A stretch of 64,000 nucleotides of DNA from contig JAFXDG010000105.1 in NCBI GenBank assembly GCA_017521285.1, forward strand, positions 17,853 through 81,852. The letters run 5' to 3'. Below the pieces are notes generated by a model that searched no databases, was not told the origin of the DNA, and saw nothing but the letters and a program-made list of their open reading frames with translations. Numbering within the stretch: the stretch's first letter is position 1; each line of letters starts with the position of its first letter. The translations under genes and the position numbers were made by a program. This stretch comes from Bacteroidaceae bacterium. Its GTDB lineage: Bacteria > Bacteroidota > Bacteroidia > Bacteroidales > Bacteroidaceae. This document shows, piece by piece, positions 32,065-41,912 of the stretch.

Positions 32065-33864
32065 ATGGCAGTTAAGAACAGTCAGCGATTCGCAGAGATA
32101 GAGCGTCTGATGGGCGACTACTTCGGGTGTCACCTTGCCCCCGTGATGGGCAGGGTGCAACGGGACTTGTCCAACAGACAGGCAGACGAGATGCGAGCCT
32201 ACTCCAACAGTACGGCTGGCATCCTACGCTCATTGGCCACTGCCAATATGCCTGGTGATGACCCATACGCCACGCTGAAGATTACAGGCAAGTGGAACAG
32301 CAAGACCACCGAAGACTATCTGGCGATGTGCAAGGAGGCTATTGTCGGCAACAAGGATATGCAGCGTGACCTTGCCGTGATGGCTGAGGAATGGCGCAAG
32401 GCGGTGGTGACGGAGATAGGACGAGAGCGGTACGATGCACTCTCTAAACAACTCGGTTGTGATTTGGCATACGCCTATATCGATCACCGCATGGAGCAGC
32501 TGATGATAGAAAAAATGGTGAAAGACCGTATGCCAACATCTTCTGCCGACTATATCATCCGCAAGGCGGCACAAAGCAGTCTGTTCGGTCTGCCCTACGA
32601 ACTGAACAAGTCACCCCTTGCCGCAGAGATAGAAGCCAAAGGAGAGGCAGCCTATAAGCCCTCTCGAACAGAGAAGGCAGCGGGATGGGCAGCCGGAGCG
32701 GGTGCCGATGTCGTGGCCATGGGAGGGATTGGCTCATGGGCAACCTTCGCCAAGTTTGTCGGTATCGATATGGTGATGAATGTCGGCATGGAGCACCTAA
32801 GCAAGAAAGGTAGCAGCCAAGAGGTCTGTGTCGAGGAGTGTATCAGCAAGGGAGTTTTCGGTACGGGCACCAACGTCTTCGCCTCATTCCGCAAACAGGC
32901 AAAAGTCATCAAGAACCACGAGAACAGCTATATCAAGGCTACCAACAGCCATTTCAAGAACAAGATTCCCACGAGCAATATCACTTTTATGGATTGGACG
33001 AAACAAACCGAGCAGACCTCTTTTCCTTGGAACAAAGGTACGTTCCTTGACCCTCAGAGAAACGAAGCAACCAAACGTACAGGCAAGTACAAGGATGTGC
33101 CCTTGATAGTTGCGCCTGGACAGGAAGACGAGTATCTGGAGGTTAAGGCGAGACTGGATGCAGAGGCTGAGAAGGAGAAGAAGGCAGAACCGAAAGAAAC
33201 TCCTGATTCATCGACTGAAGAGGCAACACCATCTGTAGTCCAGCAGGAGGAAACAGCCTTACAAACAAACGAAAATGGATGGGACGGGCTGTTGCAGAGT
33301 TTTGGACTGAACGGCTTTTCAGACATCGGCAAGAACCTTGGTTATGTGTTGGCGATGCTGCCCGATGTACTGGTGGGACTGTTCACTGGCAAGACAAAAT
33401 CGCTGAATATGGACAATAGCCTCCTTCCTTTGGCCTCTATCGTGGCTGGAATGTTCGTGAAGAATCCTATACTGAAGATGCTGTTGATGGGTATGGGAGG
33501 TGCCAATCTGCTCAACAAAGCGGGACATGAGGTGCTGGGCAGGAAACAGCAGGAAGGCATTGCACCTACAGTTAGTCCTGCTGCATCTCGCATTCAGTAC
33601 CGCCAATATCCTGATGAACCACTCAATCCTCGTATCAGCAACCCGATGCTGCAAGGGCGGTGTCTCGTTGCCAACATTGACCATGTGCCTTGTACCATTC
33701 AACTGCCTGACAGTGTGATTGGGGCGCATCAGTCGGGGGCATTGCCGCTGAATACATTGGCTAACGCCATACTTGCCAAGAACGACCAGATGCGACAGAT
33801 GGCAGCAATGCAGTACGAAGAGCAGGCACGGGAGAGCGTGGTGCGACCGAGGGGAATACAGTGA
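32065..33864 (+). CDS. Large protein of the accessory transfer operon, unknown
   Basis: 599 residues. Residues 1-170 are helical and charged. A hydrophobic Gly/Ala stretch (AAGWAAGAGADVVAMGGIGS, about 208-235) is followed by a Lys/Glu/Thr-rich linker (about 365-400). A second hydrophobic part (YVLAMLPDVLVGLF, LASIVAGMFV, about 430-485) precedes a C-terminal soluble domain with RIQYRQYPDEPLNPRISN. Family not recognised. It may be a membrane-associated scaffold. It is followed at once by a CCCGACAA hairpin. Confidence 0.6.
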   Translation: MAVKNSQRFAEIERLMGDYFGCHLAPVMGRVQRDLSNRQADEMRAYSNSTAGILRSLATANMPGDDPYATLKITGKWNSKTTEDYLAMCKEAIVGNKDMQRDLAVMAEEWRKAVVTEIGRERYDALSKQLGCDLAYAYIDHRMEQLMIEKMVKDRMPTSSADYIIRKAAQSSLFGLPYELNKSPLAAEIEAKGEAAYKPSRTEKAAGWAAGAGADVVAMGGIGSWATFAKFVGIDMVMNVGMEHLSKKGSSQEVCVEECISKGVFGTGTNVFASFRKQAKVIKNHENSYIKATNSHFKNKIPTSNITFMDWTKQTEQTSFPWNKGTFLDPQRNEATKRTGKYKDVPLIVAPGQEDEYLEVKARLDAEAEKEKKAEPKETPDSSTEEATPSVVQQEETALQTNENGWDGLLQSFGLNGFSDIGKNLGYVLAMLPDVLVGLFTGKTKSLNMDNSLLPLASIVAGMFVKNPILKMLLMGMGGANLLNKAGHEVLGRKQQEGIAPTVSPAASRIQYRQYPDEPLNPRISNPMLQGRCLVANIDHVPCTIQLPDSVIGAHQSGALPLNTLANAILAKNDQMRQMAAMQYEEQARESVVRPRGIQ

Positions 33865-33866
33865 AG

Positions 33867-33887
33867 CCCGACAACAAAATTGTCGGG
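33867..33887 (+). repeat. CCCGACAA hairpin, second copy
   Basis: CCCGACAA, 5-nt loop, TTGTCGGG, then AACGGTGGCT, 2 nt after a stop codon. Same stem, loop length and 3' decamer as 4920-4940. Confidence 0.75.
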
Positions 33888-33946
33888 AACGGTGGCTTGG
33901 TAAGCCAATTATAGAATGTGATTGAGATAAACAAAAAGATAAAAGC

Positions 33947-36403
33947 ATGAAAGAGAAATCAGAATTTGAGAAGCGGACGGCGGAGAAGCAGGTGTCGCTG
34001 CTCACTGAGGCACTGACGAGTGCGGTGGATGCCAAGGGACATTGGTTGAATGCAAGCGGCAAACTCTATCCGAAGCTCTATCCCAAGGGCTTTTCGGTCA
34101 GTCCGTTCAATGCCCTTGTCCTTGCCCTTGACTCCGATGCCAAGGGTTGCAAGAGCAATCTGTTTACGCAGTTCTCCGAAGCGAAGGCACGGGGTGAGAG
34201 CGTGAGGGAGCATGAGAAAGGTGTGCCGTTCCTGTATTACAATTGGAATAAGTACGTCAACCGCAACAATCCCGACGATGTCATCACCAAGGAGGCATAC
34301 GCAGAACTGTCGGAACAGGACAAACAGCAGTACAAGGGAGTGAAAAACCGTGAGATCCGTGTGCTGTTCAATATCGACCAGACGCTACTGCCTATGGCTA
34401 ACGAAACAGCCTACACTACGGCATTGAAGAAGGATGGCACGGTGGAGGATAGAGGTTATGGCGACAAGGAGGACAAGCAGCTGCATGGGTGCGTCAACGG
34501 ATTCCTTCAGAAGATGAAGGACAACCTCGTGAATGTACGTCAGGACGGCACGGGTGTGGCGCACTACGACACCGAGAAGGATGTCATCTACCTGCCACGG
34601 CAGCGTGACTTCGAGCACTACAATGACTATGTACAGGAGATGATGCGTCAGTTGGTGTCTGCCACCGGTCATCAGCAGCGGTTGGCACGTGAGGGCATGG
34701 TCATGAAGAACGGCAAAGCCCCGTCGGAGGATGCCGTGAAGAAGGAACGACTCATCACTGAGATAGCTTCGGGCGTGAAGATGCTCGAACTGGGACTGCC
34801 TGCCCGTCTGTCAAAGGACAGCCTTAGCATGGTGGACTATTGGACGAGGGAACTGAAGGAAGACCCTTGTCTGATTGATGCCATCGAGAGTGAGGTGAAC
34901 GGTGCGCTGAAGGTGTTGAAGAAAGCCGAACTGGGTGAAAAGGTGGAGTATGCCACCGACCAGCATCAGCGAGAGACGGCGCAGATACAGGTGCAGTTGC
35001 CCAACCACTACTTCGTAGCAGACGAAATCAAGCAGCATCCCAACGAGGAGCAGCGTACTGTGGTCATCGTGCGTGATGATGCCAGCAAGACCGCCGATGT
35101 GGTGCTGCCACAGGGTGCATCGTTGGAGGTGAACAACGAGATCAAGGGCATGAACAAGCAACGCTTCACCAATGCCTTGCAGAAAGAGGGTTATGACAAC
35201 GTGCGTTTCTACAATCCCGACGGAGCCTTGGGCTTCCGTCCCGACGACAGTTATTTCGCCGACAAGAAAATCACGGTATCAAGACTGCGCAACTGGTCTA
35301 TCGAAGACCTATCCTCGTTGGATGCTTCTGAGGCCGTAACCCACAGCCGTGACATCGGTTTCGACAATGTGCAGTTGGTAAAGGATGACAAGGAGCGGTG
35401 GGCATTGTACATCAAGCCCGAAGGTAAGGAGGGCTTTGCCGTCTATCCCGACAAAGGAGACCTCAATCATTTCTTCACCACCTTGAAGCAGTCGATGGAC
35501 AACATCGAGCGTGTGCGTGAGGAACTGGCACAGAAGTATTATGCTATGGCAGAGGCGAAACCCGACCTGAAGGTGGACATCTTCGGAGGTAATGAGCAGG
35601 AGGTTGATTTGAACCGCATCCAGCGTGTGGCAGTATTCCGTGCCAAATCGGGCGAATGCCTGTGTGCAGCCACTATTGACGGCAAGAAGTTGCAGCCGAG
35701 AAGTGTCAGTCCGTCACAATGGCAACGATTGTGGGTGGCTCCTGACAGGGATTCCTACAAGCAGAACCTTGCCGCCTCGCTGTTTGCTGATGTATTGCAG
35801 AAAGACAACAATGTCGAGCAAAGTACACAAGAGAAGCAGGAAGAAGCGACGGAGGTGAAGCAAGCGGAGACGGCAATTGTCGATAAGCATGATGAACAGA
35901 AGGAAGTGGTACTTAAGGAAGATAAAAGCTCTGAACAAAGGGAAGAGAAGAAACAAGAGGAAAAGAAAGAAGAAAAGAAGGATGAAAAGGCTGTCAAGGC
36001 TGCTGTCTCTCCCCTTGTCCAACAATATCTTGACTTGAAGAAGAAGCATCCTGATGCCATTCTTTTGTTTCGCTGCGGTGACTTCTATGAGACCTACAAG
36101 GATGATGCGGTGAAGGCATCCAAAATATTGGGTATTACGCTGACAAAGAGCAATGGGCGCAAGGATGATGAAGGCAAGCCGTTGGCAATGGCAGGATTCC
36201 CATATCATGCCCTCGACACCTATCTGCCGAAGCTCATTCGTGCTGGTGAACGGGTGGCCATCTGTGACCAGTTGGAAATGCCGAAGCAGACAACATCATC
36301 GAAGCGTGGAATTACGGAGATGGTGTCACCTGGAAAAGAGACAGGAAAGCAGATGGCACAGGAAAGTCAAGAAACAGAACAACACACCAGTCTAAGGAGA
36401 TAG
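33947..36403 (+). CDS. Degenerate ArdC-like protein fused to a MutS domain I
   Basis: 818 residues. Residues ~1-330 resemble Ard[21 protein letters not shown] and FNIDQTLLP parallel the ArdC at 38828. The metallopeptidase helix reads [13 protein letters not shown] instead of FHEMGH, so the zinc motif is lost. The middle (about 350-600) is unassigned, and a Glu/Lys-rich linker (about 625-685) follows. Residues ~690-790 are a MutS N-terminal mismatch-recognition domain with RCGDFYETY, including the Phe-x-Glu pair (Phe713, Glu715), and [12 protein letters not shown]-like spacing. No MutS ATPase is present. It may recognise unpaired or mismatched bases in incoming DNA, which is inference. Confidence 0.8.
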   Translation: MKEKSEFEKRTAEKQVSLLTEALTSAVDAKGHWLNASGKLYPKLYPKGFSVSPFNALVLALDSDAKGCKSNLFTQFSEAKARGESVREHEKGVPFLYYNWNKYVNRNNPDDVITKEAYAELSEQDKQQYKGVKNREIRVLFNIDQTLLPMANETAYTTALKKDGTVEDRGYGDKEDKQLHGCVNGFLQKMKDNLVNVRQDGTGVAHYDTEKDVIYLPRQRDFEHYNDYVQEMMRQLVSATGHQQRLAREGMVMKNGKAPSEDAVKKERLITEIASGVKMLELGLPARLSKDSLSMVDYWTRELKEDPCLIDAIESEVNGALKVLKKAELGEKVEYATDQHQRETAQIQVQLPNHYFVADEIKQHPNEEQRTVVIVRDDASKTADVVLPQGASLEVNNEIKGMNKQRFTNALQKEGYDNVRFYNPDGALGFRPDDSYFADKKITVSRLRNWSIEDLSSLDASEAVTHSRDIGFDNVQLVKDDKERWALYIKPEGKEGFAVYPDKGDLNHFFTTLKQSMDNIERVREELAQKYYAMAEAKPDLKVDIFGGNEQEVDLNRIQRVAVFRAKSGECLCAATIDGKKLQPRSVSPSQWQRLWVAPDRDSYKQNLAASLFADVLQKDNNVEQSTQEKQEEATEVKQAETAIVDKHDEQKEVVLKEDKSSEQREEKKQEEKKEEKKDEKAVKAAVSPLVQQYLDLKKKHPDAILLFRCGDFYETYKDDAVKASKILGITLTKSNGRKDDEGKPLAMAGFPYHALDTYLPKLIRAGERVAICDQLEMPKQTTSSKRGITEMVSPGKETGKQMAQESQETEQHTSLRR

Positions 36404-36407
36404 GCTT

Positions 36408-37964
36408 ATGGGAAAGAACGCAGCGTATGCCGCACAATATGCGGAGGAAGCCAAAGAACAGATGCGGATGTATGGGATTCCTGCCTCCGTCATCTTGGCG
36501 CAAGCCATACTGGAGAGCAGCAACGGACAGAGCCAACTGTCGCGCGAATGCAACAACCACTTTGGCATCAAGGCTACGGCATCGTGGTTGAAGAATGGCG
36601 GAGAGTATGGAGTCTATACGGATGATAGGCCCAACGAGAAATTCTGTAAGTACAAAAGCGTGGGTGACAGTTATGAGCATCACTCGCAGTTCCTGAAGCA
36701 GAACAAGCGTTATGCGCAGTGCTTCACGCTGTCGCCTGACGACTACAAGGGATGGACGAAGGGCATTGAGCGTGCCGGCTATGCCACGGGCGGCGGTTAT
36801 GCTGCAAGTCTGCAGCGCATCATTGAAGCCAACGGACTGGACAAGTATGACAGTGAGGTGATGGCTGAGATGCGGGCAGAAGGTCGGTCGTTCGGGGTGG
36901 AGAATAATCCTCGTAGAGAAATGCCTGCTGCCCATGTACCGCAGTCTGCCGGGTATTCCTTTCCTGTGGAGCGAGAGGAGTTTCTCTTCATCACCTCGCC
37001 TTTCGGCAATCGCCAGGATCCGATGGATGCCACCAAGCAGCAGATGCACAAGGGCATTGACATCAAGACGAACCATGAGGCGGTGTTGGCCACGGAGAAC
37101 GGCGGCAAGGTGGTGGCGGTGAACCATAATGCGAACACGGCAGGAGGGAAATCCGTCACCGTGGAATACAGCCGTGAGGATGGCAGCAAGGTGCAATGCT
37201 CCTACCTGCATCTGTCTGACATAGCAGTAAAGGTAGGTGACGTGGTTAATGCCAGTCAGAAGTTGGGGGTGTCGGGAAATACCGGCACCAGAACCACTGG
37301 CGAGCATCTGCATTTCGGAGTGAAGAGTGTATCGGCTGACGGCTCAAAAAGGGATATGGATCCAGCCGCTTATCTGGCAGAAATCGGACAGAAAGGCAAC
37401 ATCAAGCTACAGGCCCTGCATAACGGCAATGACCTGTTGGCAAAATACAAGAGCAATGCGCCACAGGAGCAGAAGGTTTCGTCGGAGGACTGGATGAAGA
37501 AAATCCTTTCCTCGGAGGACAGCGGCGTGGGCATTTCGGGAACGAATGACCCTATACTCGACATGGCGATGACCACCTTCATGTCGCTGATGATGTTGGC
37601 AGCGCAGATTGACAGCAATGATGAGGAACGACAAAAAGGACTTATCTCTGCCATGGCAGCCAACCGGCTCGTAGATTTGACCTCGCTTGTTCCAGGCATG
37701 AGGCAATGCACCATTACTGTGGGTGAGAACGGCAAGACTGTGCTTCATGCAGAGAGCGGTACGGTGAAGATTGACCGTGAACTGACCTCCTCGGAGATGA
37801 ACCGCCTGTCGCTCATTTTGGGCAATGCCAATCTGTCGGAAGAAAGCAAACGGACGAAGATTGCGGGAATGGTGACAGGCATCGTGGCGACACAGCAGGC
37901 TTCGCAGAACTTCGAGCAAGGGATGGAGGCTGAGAGTCAACAACAAAATCTGCAAAGGAAATGA
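36408..37964 (+). CDS. Bifunctional cell-wall hydrolase: glucosaminidase + M23 peptidase
   Basis: 518 residues. The N-terminal glucosaminidase domain (about 5-150) has GIPASVILAQAILESSNGQS with the likely catalytic Glu, then NNHFGIKA. The M23 domain (about 190-310) has HKGIDIKT and GEHLHFGV, both zinc motifs intact, preceded by SPFGNRQDPMD. The C-terminal ~180 residues are helical and unassigned. It has no signal peptide, as is common for channel-delivered VirB1-type enzymes of these elements. It starts 4 nt after the ArdC-MutS gene and overlaps the next. Confidence 0.9.
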   Translation: MGKNAAYAAQYAEEAKEQMRMYGIPASVILAQAILESSNGQSQLSRECNNHFGIKATASWLKNGGEYGVYTDDRPNEKFCKYKSVGDSYEHHSQFLKQNKRYAQCFTLSPDDYKGWTKGIERAGYATGGGYAASLQRIIEANGLDKYDSEVMAEMRAEGRSFGVENNPRREMPAAHVPQSAGYSFPVEREEFLFITSPFGNRQDPMDATKQQMHKGIDIKTNHEAVLATENGGKVVAVNHNANTAGGKSVTVEYSREDGSKVQCSYLHLSDIAVKVGDVVNASQKLGVSGNTGTRTTGEHLHFGVKSVSADGSKRDMDPAAYLAEIGQKGNIKLQALHNGNDLLAKYKSNAPQEQKVSSEDWMKKILSSEDSGVGISGTNDPILDMAMTTFMSLMMLAAQIDSNDEERQKGLISAMAANRLVDLTSLVPGMRQCTITVGENGKTVLHAESGTVKIDRELTSSEMNRLSLILGNANLSEESKRTKIAGMVTGIVATQQASQNFEQGMEAESQQQNLQRK

Positions 37965-38143
37965 AAAGGATAGCAAGTCATCTGTGTACATTGCTGGTGG
38001 GTATGGTAGCTGTGGCAGGACACTTCATGCTTACCCAATGGCTTTTCGGTCAGACCGTGGCCATCATCTATCTCGGCTTCCAACTTATCATAGCAGCGTG
38101 GATAGTCTATGAACTGATACGTGCGCTAGTATATGATGATTGA
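37961..38143 (+). CDS. Small two-helix membrane protein
   Basis: 60 residues with two membrane helices (about 8-27 and 32-55). It overlaps the hydrolase stop by 4 nt (ATGA). It is similar to the 62-residue protein at 21351-21539 (see that entry). The coupling to a peptidoglycan hydrolase suggests a holin-like or anchoring helper, but this is only a guess. Confidence 0.6.
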   Translation: MKRIASHLCTLLVGMVAVAGHFMLTQWLFGQTVAIIYLGFQLIIAAWIVYELIRALVYDD

Positions 38144-38215
38144 AAAGAGATTATTGTCATTGCTAAGACATTTCACTTGGACGATGGATATGTATAATTC
38201 AAATAGTATCGAGCA

Positions 38216-38821
38216 ATGATCAAATGTAATGTAACAGTGTGCGGAACGGTCAGCAAGGCTGCGACCTGCCGCACGAACAAGGAGGGCAAGGCATTCGTGA
38301 GCTTTGCCATGAACGTAGTCATTCCAGCGAAGAGCGGGATTAACAAGACCATCGAGGTGTCGGTCATCAAAGATGGGACACTGACGGAGGTGGGCAGCTG
38401 CAACATCGGCGAACGCATTGAGGTAGCCGGTGTATTGGTACCAAGAAAATGGGGCGATGTCCTTTATTTCAACCTGTCGGCAAGCAGCATCAGCCACCAG
38501 CCTGACGAGGCAGAGGACTGCATCAAGGGCGTGATGGAGTTCCGCGGCAAGGTGGGCAAGAGCATTGAGGACAAGACGGACAAGAATGGTGTGCCGTACT
38601 GCCAGTTCTCCGCTTTCAGCGCAGAGAAAGTACAGGACGGATTTGAATACATCTGGGTAAGTTTCTTCCTATTCGATGGCAAATGCGAGGCATGGCTGCA
38701 ACCAGGCGTGAAAGCGAACATCAAAGGGGCATTGTCTGTCAGTGTCTTCAATGACAAACTGGACTTCTCCTGCCGAGTGTCTGAAATGAGCGAATATGTT
38801 CCGCAGCCCTATAATGGTTAA
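38216..38821 (+). CDS. Putative tandem OB-fold ssDNA-binding protein
   Basis: 201 residues. It starts like an SSB (MIKCNVTVCGTVSKAAT, KAFVSFAMNV) and a second, similar unit begins near residue 105 (GVMEFRGKVGKSIEDKTDKNGVPYCQFSAFS-like layout, split here only by description). There is no acidic SSB tail. The context (ArdC next, degenerate ArdC upstream) fits a protein that covers incoming single-stranded DNA. Two true SSB genes occur at 57767 and 60997. Confidence 0.6.
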   Translation: MIKCNVTVCGTVSKAATCRTNKEGKAFVSFAMNVVIPAKSGINKTIEVSVIKDGTLTEVGSCNIGERIEVAGVLVPRKWGDVLYFNLSASSISHQPDEAEDCIKGVMEFRGKVGKSIEDKTDKNGVPYCQFSAFSAEKVQDGFEYIWVSFFLFDGKCEAWLQPGVKANIKGALSVSVFNDKLDFSCRVSEMSEYVPQPYNG

Positions 38822-38827
38822 TTGACT

Positions 38828-40750
38828 ATGGGAAAGCCTTATGCTAAGGAAGGTCCGAGTGCCGAAGACAAGGCACTCGACCTGTTTGCCGATATGATGA
38901 TTGAGCGTATTCAGTCGCTGTCGGGCAAAGACGGATGGAAAAAGCCCTGGTTTACTGAAGGTGCGTTGCAATGGCCGAAAAACCTGAACGGACGAGAATA
39001 TAATGGCATGAACGCTATGATGTTGCTCCTGCATTGCGAGAAGGAGGGTTACAAGATTCCTCGCTTCTGTACCTTCGACCGCATACAGCAGTTTAACAAA
39101 ACTGGCAAGAAAGACGAGGAACAGAAGCCCCGTGTGTCAGTACTGAAAGGTGAGCATTCTTTCCCCGTGATGCTCACCACGTTTACGGTGGTCAATAAGG
39201 AAACAAAGGAACACATCAAGTGGGAGGACTACAAACTGCTCTCTCAGGAAGAGCGCGAAAAGTACAATGTATATCCAAAGCTTCAGACTTACCATGTCTT
39301 CAATGTGGCGCAGACCAACCTGAAGGAGGTCAGACCAGAGTTTTGGGAGAAACTGGAACAGGAATACTCGATGCCCAAGGTAGAGAAGGACGAGCAGTTT
39401 GCCTTTGAACCCGTGGATAGGATGATAGCGGACAACCGTTGGATATGTCCCATCAAACCGATGTTCGGTGATTCCGCCTATTTCTCCATCAGCAAGAATG
39501 AGATTGTGATGCCTGAGAAAAGGCAGTTCAAGGATGGGGAGTCTTTCTACTCGAACCTTTTCCACGAGATGGGACACTCCACGGGTGCGGAGGGACAGTT
39601 AGACCGCATCAAGCCCGCTACCTTCGGCTCGGCAGAGTATGCACGCGAGGAACTGGTGGCAGAACTGACGGCTGCGCTGACCGCTCAGCGGTATGGCATG
39701 ACAAAGCATCTGAAAGGAGATTCGGCTGCCTATTTGAAGTCTTGGCTGGATTCGCTGAAGGAGTCGCCGCAGTTCATCAAGACCACGCTACTCGATGTGA
39801 AAAAAGCTACCTCAATGCTCACGCAGCATATCGACAAGATTGCTATGGAGATAGACCAGGAGAAAAAGGCTGAGCAGGAAAACGGGCAAGGGAAAAGTTA
39901 TCTATCCATAGATGACGGCGACCATGCAGTCTTGGCATATAATGGTTCTGCTGTATATATCCAGCATCATGAGAAGGAGGACTCTGTAAAGATTGCTGTG
40001 CCGACGAGTAACGGTCTGGAAGTGAAACTCTCTGTTCCTTACGACCACGGCAAAGACCTTGACACCAATTATCAGGAGGCTTTTGCCCAGTACAAAAGCC
40101 TGACAGAGCCTTCACAATCGAAAGAAAACGTCTATTATGCCTCCATCGCCTATCTCCAATCAACGGATGACACATCGGAACTGGATAAGCTAAAGGAGAA
40201 AGGTGACTATCAAGGACTGCTGACGCTTGCCAAGGAATACTATGACGGGAACGGCATGGACGAGGAGCAGACCTACAGGAAGCCGTGCCAGAACAGAGGC
40301 GATGACCTGCTAATAGAGGACAAGGACTTTGCAGTGGTCTATAACGGGAGTGTCGGCGGTACGTATGAGGTGTTCCTGAAGCATACGGAGCAAGAAGTGC
40401 GTGACCATATCACTCGCTATGGCATAGGACGTGCCAGTGAGGACGTGAAGGCTGTGGCGAGGGAGATGACCGCCGAAGAGTTTTCGGAATTGGCGCAGCG
40501 AAAAATGCCGATATTCCAAATGCCGAATGGTGGTTTGCTGAACCTGCAATATAACAAGGATAAGGATAGCCTGGATGTGGGGACTGTGACCAATGCAGGA
40601 CTCTCTGTGAAGCATACCTTCCCTTTCAGCCACAACCATTCTATGGACGCAAACATCAGCTCTGCGTATGAGCAACTGCTTGACATGGAGGAGTACCAGA
40701 AGGAAGAGGTACAAGAGGAGCACGTTGCCAAGTCCGCTTTCCGAAGATGA
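38828..40750 (+). CDS. ardC: ArdC-type antirestriction protein
   Basis: 640 residues from the ATG at 38828; the TTG two codons upstream is a poorer start. The N-terminal ssDNA-binding ArdC domain has WKKPWFTEGALQWPKNLNGR and FTVVNKETKEHIKWEDYK. The zincin domain carries FHEMGHSTG (His246, Glu247, His250) and EYAREELVAELTAALTAQ. The C-terminal ~280 residues hold two related unassigned repeats (AVLAYNGSAVYIQHHE and AVVYNGSVGGTYEVFLKH). ArdC binds ssDNA and protects incoming plasmid DNA from restriction in the recipient. A cluster of TACTA-N4-TAGTA sites lies right after the stop. Confidence 0.9.
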   Translation: MGKPYAKEGPSAEDKALDLFADMMIERIQSLSGKDGWKKPWFTEGALQWPKNLNGREYNGMNAMMLLLHCEKEGYKIPRFCTFDRIQQFNKTGKKDEEQKPRVSVLKGEHSFPVMLTTFTVVNKETKEHIKWEDYKLLSQEEREKYNVYPKLQTYHVFNVAQTNLKEVRPEFWEKLEQEYSMPKVEKDEQFAFEPVDRMIADNRWICPIKPMFGDSAYFSISKNEIVMPEKRQFKDGESFYSNLFHEMGHSTGAEGQLDRIKPATFGSAEYAREELVAELTAALTAQRYGMTKHLKGDSAAYLKSWLDSLKESPQFIKTTLLDVKKATSMLTQHIDKIAMEIDQEKKAEQENGQGKSYLSIDDGDHAVLAYNGSAVYIQHHEKEDSVKIAVPTSNGLEVKLSVPYDHGKDLDTNYQEAFAQYKSLTEPSQSKENVYYASIAYLQSTDDTSELDKLKEKGDYQGLLTLAKEYYDGNGMDEEQTYRKPCQNRGDDLLIEDKDFAVVYNGSVGGTYEVFLKHTEQEVRDHITRYGIGRASEDVKAVAREMTAEEFSELAQRKMPIFQMPNGGLLNLQYNKDKDSLDVGTVTNAGLSVKHTFPFSHNHSMDANISSAYEQLLDMEEYQKEEVQEEHVAKSAFRR

Positions 40751-40768
40751 GAGTAGTATCGTAGTATA

Positions 40769-40814
40769 TACTAATCGTAGGCTTTACTACTCATAGTAGG
40801 TACTAACAATAGTC
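40769..40814 (+). repeat. TACTA-N4-TAGTA cluster 1 (parS/operator-like)
   Basis: One exact site (40785-40798, spacer CTCA), one with a single mismatch (40801-40814) and one partial (40769-40782). The same palindrome recurs around parA at 56490-56543 and 57655-57740. Confidence 0.75.
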
Positions 40815-40856
40815 AGCCGCAAGGAGTAATGTCCCTGCGGCTGATTTAATTTGGGG

Positions 40857-41222
40857 TCATTCCATATTATGAAGGAATGCTTGTAAATCCTCGTCTGGAA
40901 TGCTCTTCAGTTTCACCGGCTTGAAGCCGTCCAACTGCTCCACTTGAAATATCTCGTCCACTCCATATTTGGAGCCATCCACCTTTACGCTCTCCATTTC
41001 ATTGACGGAGGTATAGCCATACTCCGTTTCATGCAGACCGCATACGATGGTGAACAACGTGGTGTCGTTACCTTCCGGCTGTCCTTCAAGTACGAACCAA
41101 CGGACGTGTCCGATGAAGAATATTGCCACACAAACGGCATCCTTGCCTTTGCCGTCCTGTGAATACAGAGGATAGGATTTCAGTATCTCCTCCAATACGG
41201 GTGTAATCAATCTGCTTGCCAT
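40857..41222 (-). CDS. DUF2958-type protein
   Basis: 121 residues from the ATG at 41222. LITPVLEEILKSYPLYSQDG, IGHVRWFVLEGQPEGND and FTIVCGLHETEYGYTSVNEM match the DUF2958 pattern, often found in conjugative elements near ArdC-type genes. The function is unknown. It starts 2 nt after the stop of the gene at 41225-41518, so the two are one minus-strand operon converging on the ardC end. Confidence 0.8.
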   Translation of the reverse strand: MASRLITPVLEEILKSYPLYSQDGKGKDAVCVAIFFIGHVRWFVLEGQPEGNDTTLFTIVCGLHETEYGYTSVNEMESVKVDGSKYGVDEIFQVEQLDGFKPVKLKSIPDEDLQAFLHNME

Positions 41223-41224
41223 AG

Positions 41225-41518
41225 TCAATCGTTGTTAAGTGTTCTGTAATACATTCTGTTCTCTACAAGGTGTTCGATGGCCTCTGCTGCCAATCGGCAC
41301 ACCCACTCGTCACGCTGGTCATAACGACCTTTTTGATAGTCGTTGGCAAGGCGTTCCAAGAAGGCAAACACCACCTTGCCCTTTTCGTTGATAAGATAGC
41401 GATGGTCATCTGCAAGGGCATTGCCTACCTTGGCGGCTGACCCCATCTGACCGTTTACGAACCGTGAGAAGCACTCGACAAATGCCTGCTCGTTTTCTGA
41501 TAATCTGTGTAATTCCAT
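41225..41518 (-). CDS. Small soluble protein preceding the DUF2958 gene
   Basis: 97 residues from the ATG at 41518. Helical: LSENEQAFVECFSRFVNGQM, ADDHRYLINEKGKVVFAFLE, VCRLAAEAIEHLV. Not recognised. Its leader contains a purine-rich AGGAGGGAAGAAAA and belongs to the ~200-nt leader-element family described at 41540-41760. Confidence 0.65.
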   Translation of the reverse strand: MELHRLSENEQAFVECFSRFVNGQMGSAAKVGNALADDHRYLINEKGKVVFAFLERLANDYQKGRYDQRDEWVCRLAAEAIEHLVENRMYYRTLNND

Positions 41519-41539
41519 ACGCAAAGAAATTATTTGTTC

Positions 41540-41760
41540 AACTTGTTTTTCTTCCCTCCTTTTGAAGCCTTTCGGCTCCTCTTGTCGGGAACTGATTTTT
41601 CGTGCATCAAAAGACTGCGGAATGAGGGCGATAAGGCAAGAAAACAGACGGAGGAGTTAATGAAATACCCAAATCTTTGATTTGCGGAAAGCTGTCGTTC
41701 AGTCCTCTGCCTGTTAGCATGGCGGTACTTGACCATTCGCCCGGGCAGTAACTTTGCAAA
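41540..41760 (+). promoter_or_regulatory. Leader element E1 with an outward + strand promoter
   Basis: A 394-nt gene-free interval. The left end is TTTTTCTTCCCTCC (RBS side of the minus-strand gene). The right end is a + strand promoter, TTG at 41729, 17 nt spacer, TAACTTTG at 41749-41756. It contains nested stems CTGCC...GGGCAG around GGCG...CGCC. Related elements: 56060, 59560, 61400 and 63010. Confidence 0.6.
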
Positions 41761-41864
41761 GAAAAATGGGCATCGGCAAGTGGAATAGACACTACAAAAC
41801 AGGAAAATCATTGATTTTTAGTGCATTTTTCTTTATTTCTTTCTTTGATTTAGGATAAAATATA

Positions 41865-41898
41865 TAACTTTGCCTCCGAAAAAGTGTCACAAGTGACA
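41865..41898 (+). promoter_or_regulatory. Promoter and palindromic operator of the AAA ATPase gene
   Basis: -7 box TAACTTTG at 41865-41872, followed by the palindrome TGTCACAAGTGACA (41885-41898) just after the expected start of transcription and 15 nt before the ATG. Confidence 0.65.
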
Positions 41899-41912
41899 GT
41901 TTTTCGTAAAAT

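Noticed and set aside
36000-36403. A complete mutS gene
   Set aside because: Only domain I is present; there are no clamp, lever or ATPase domains downstream.
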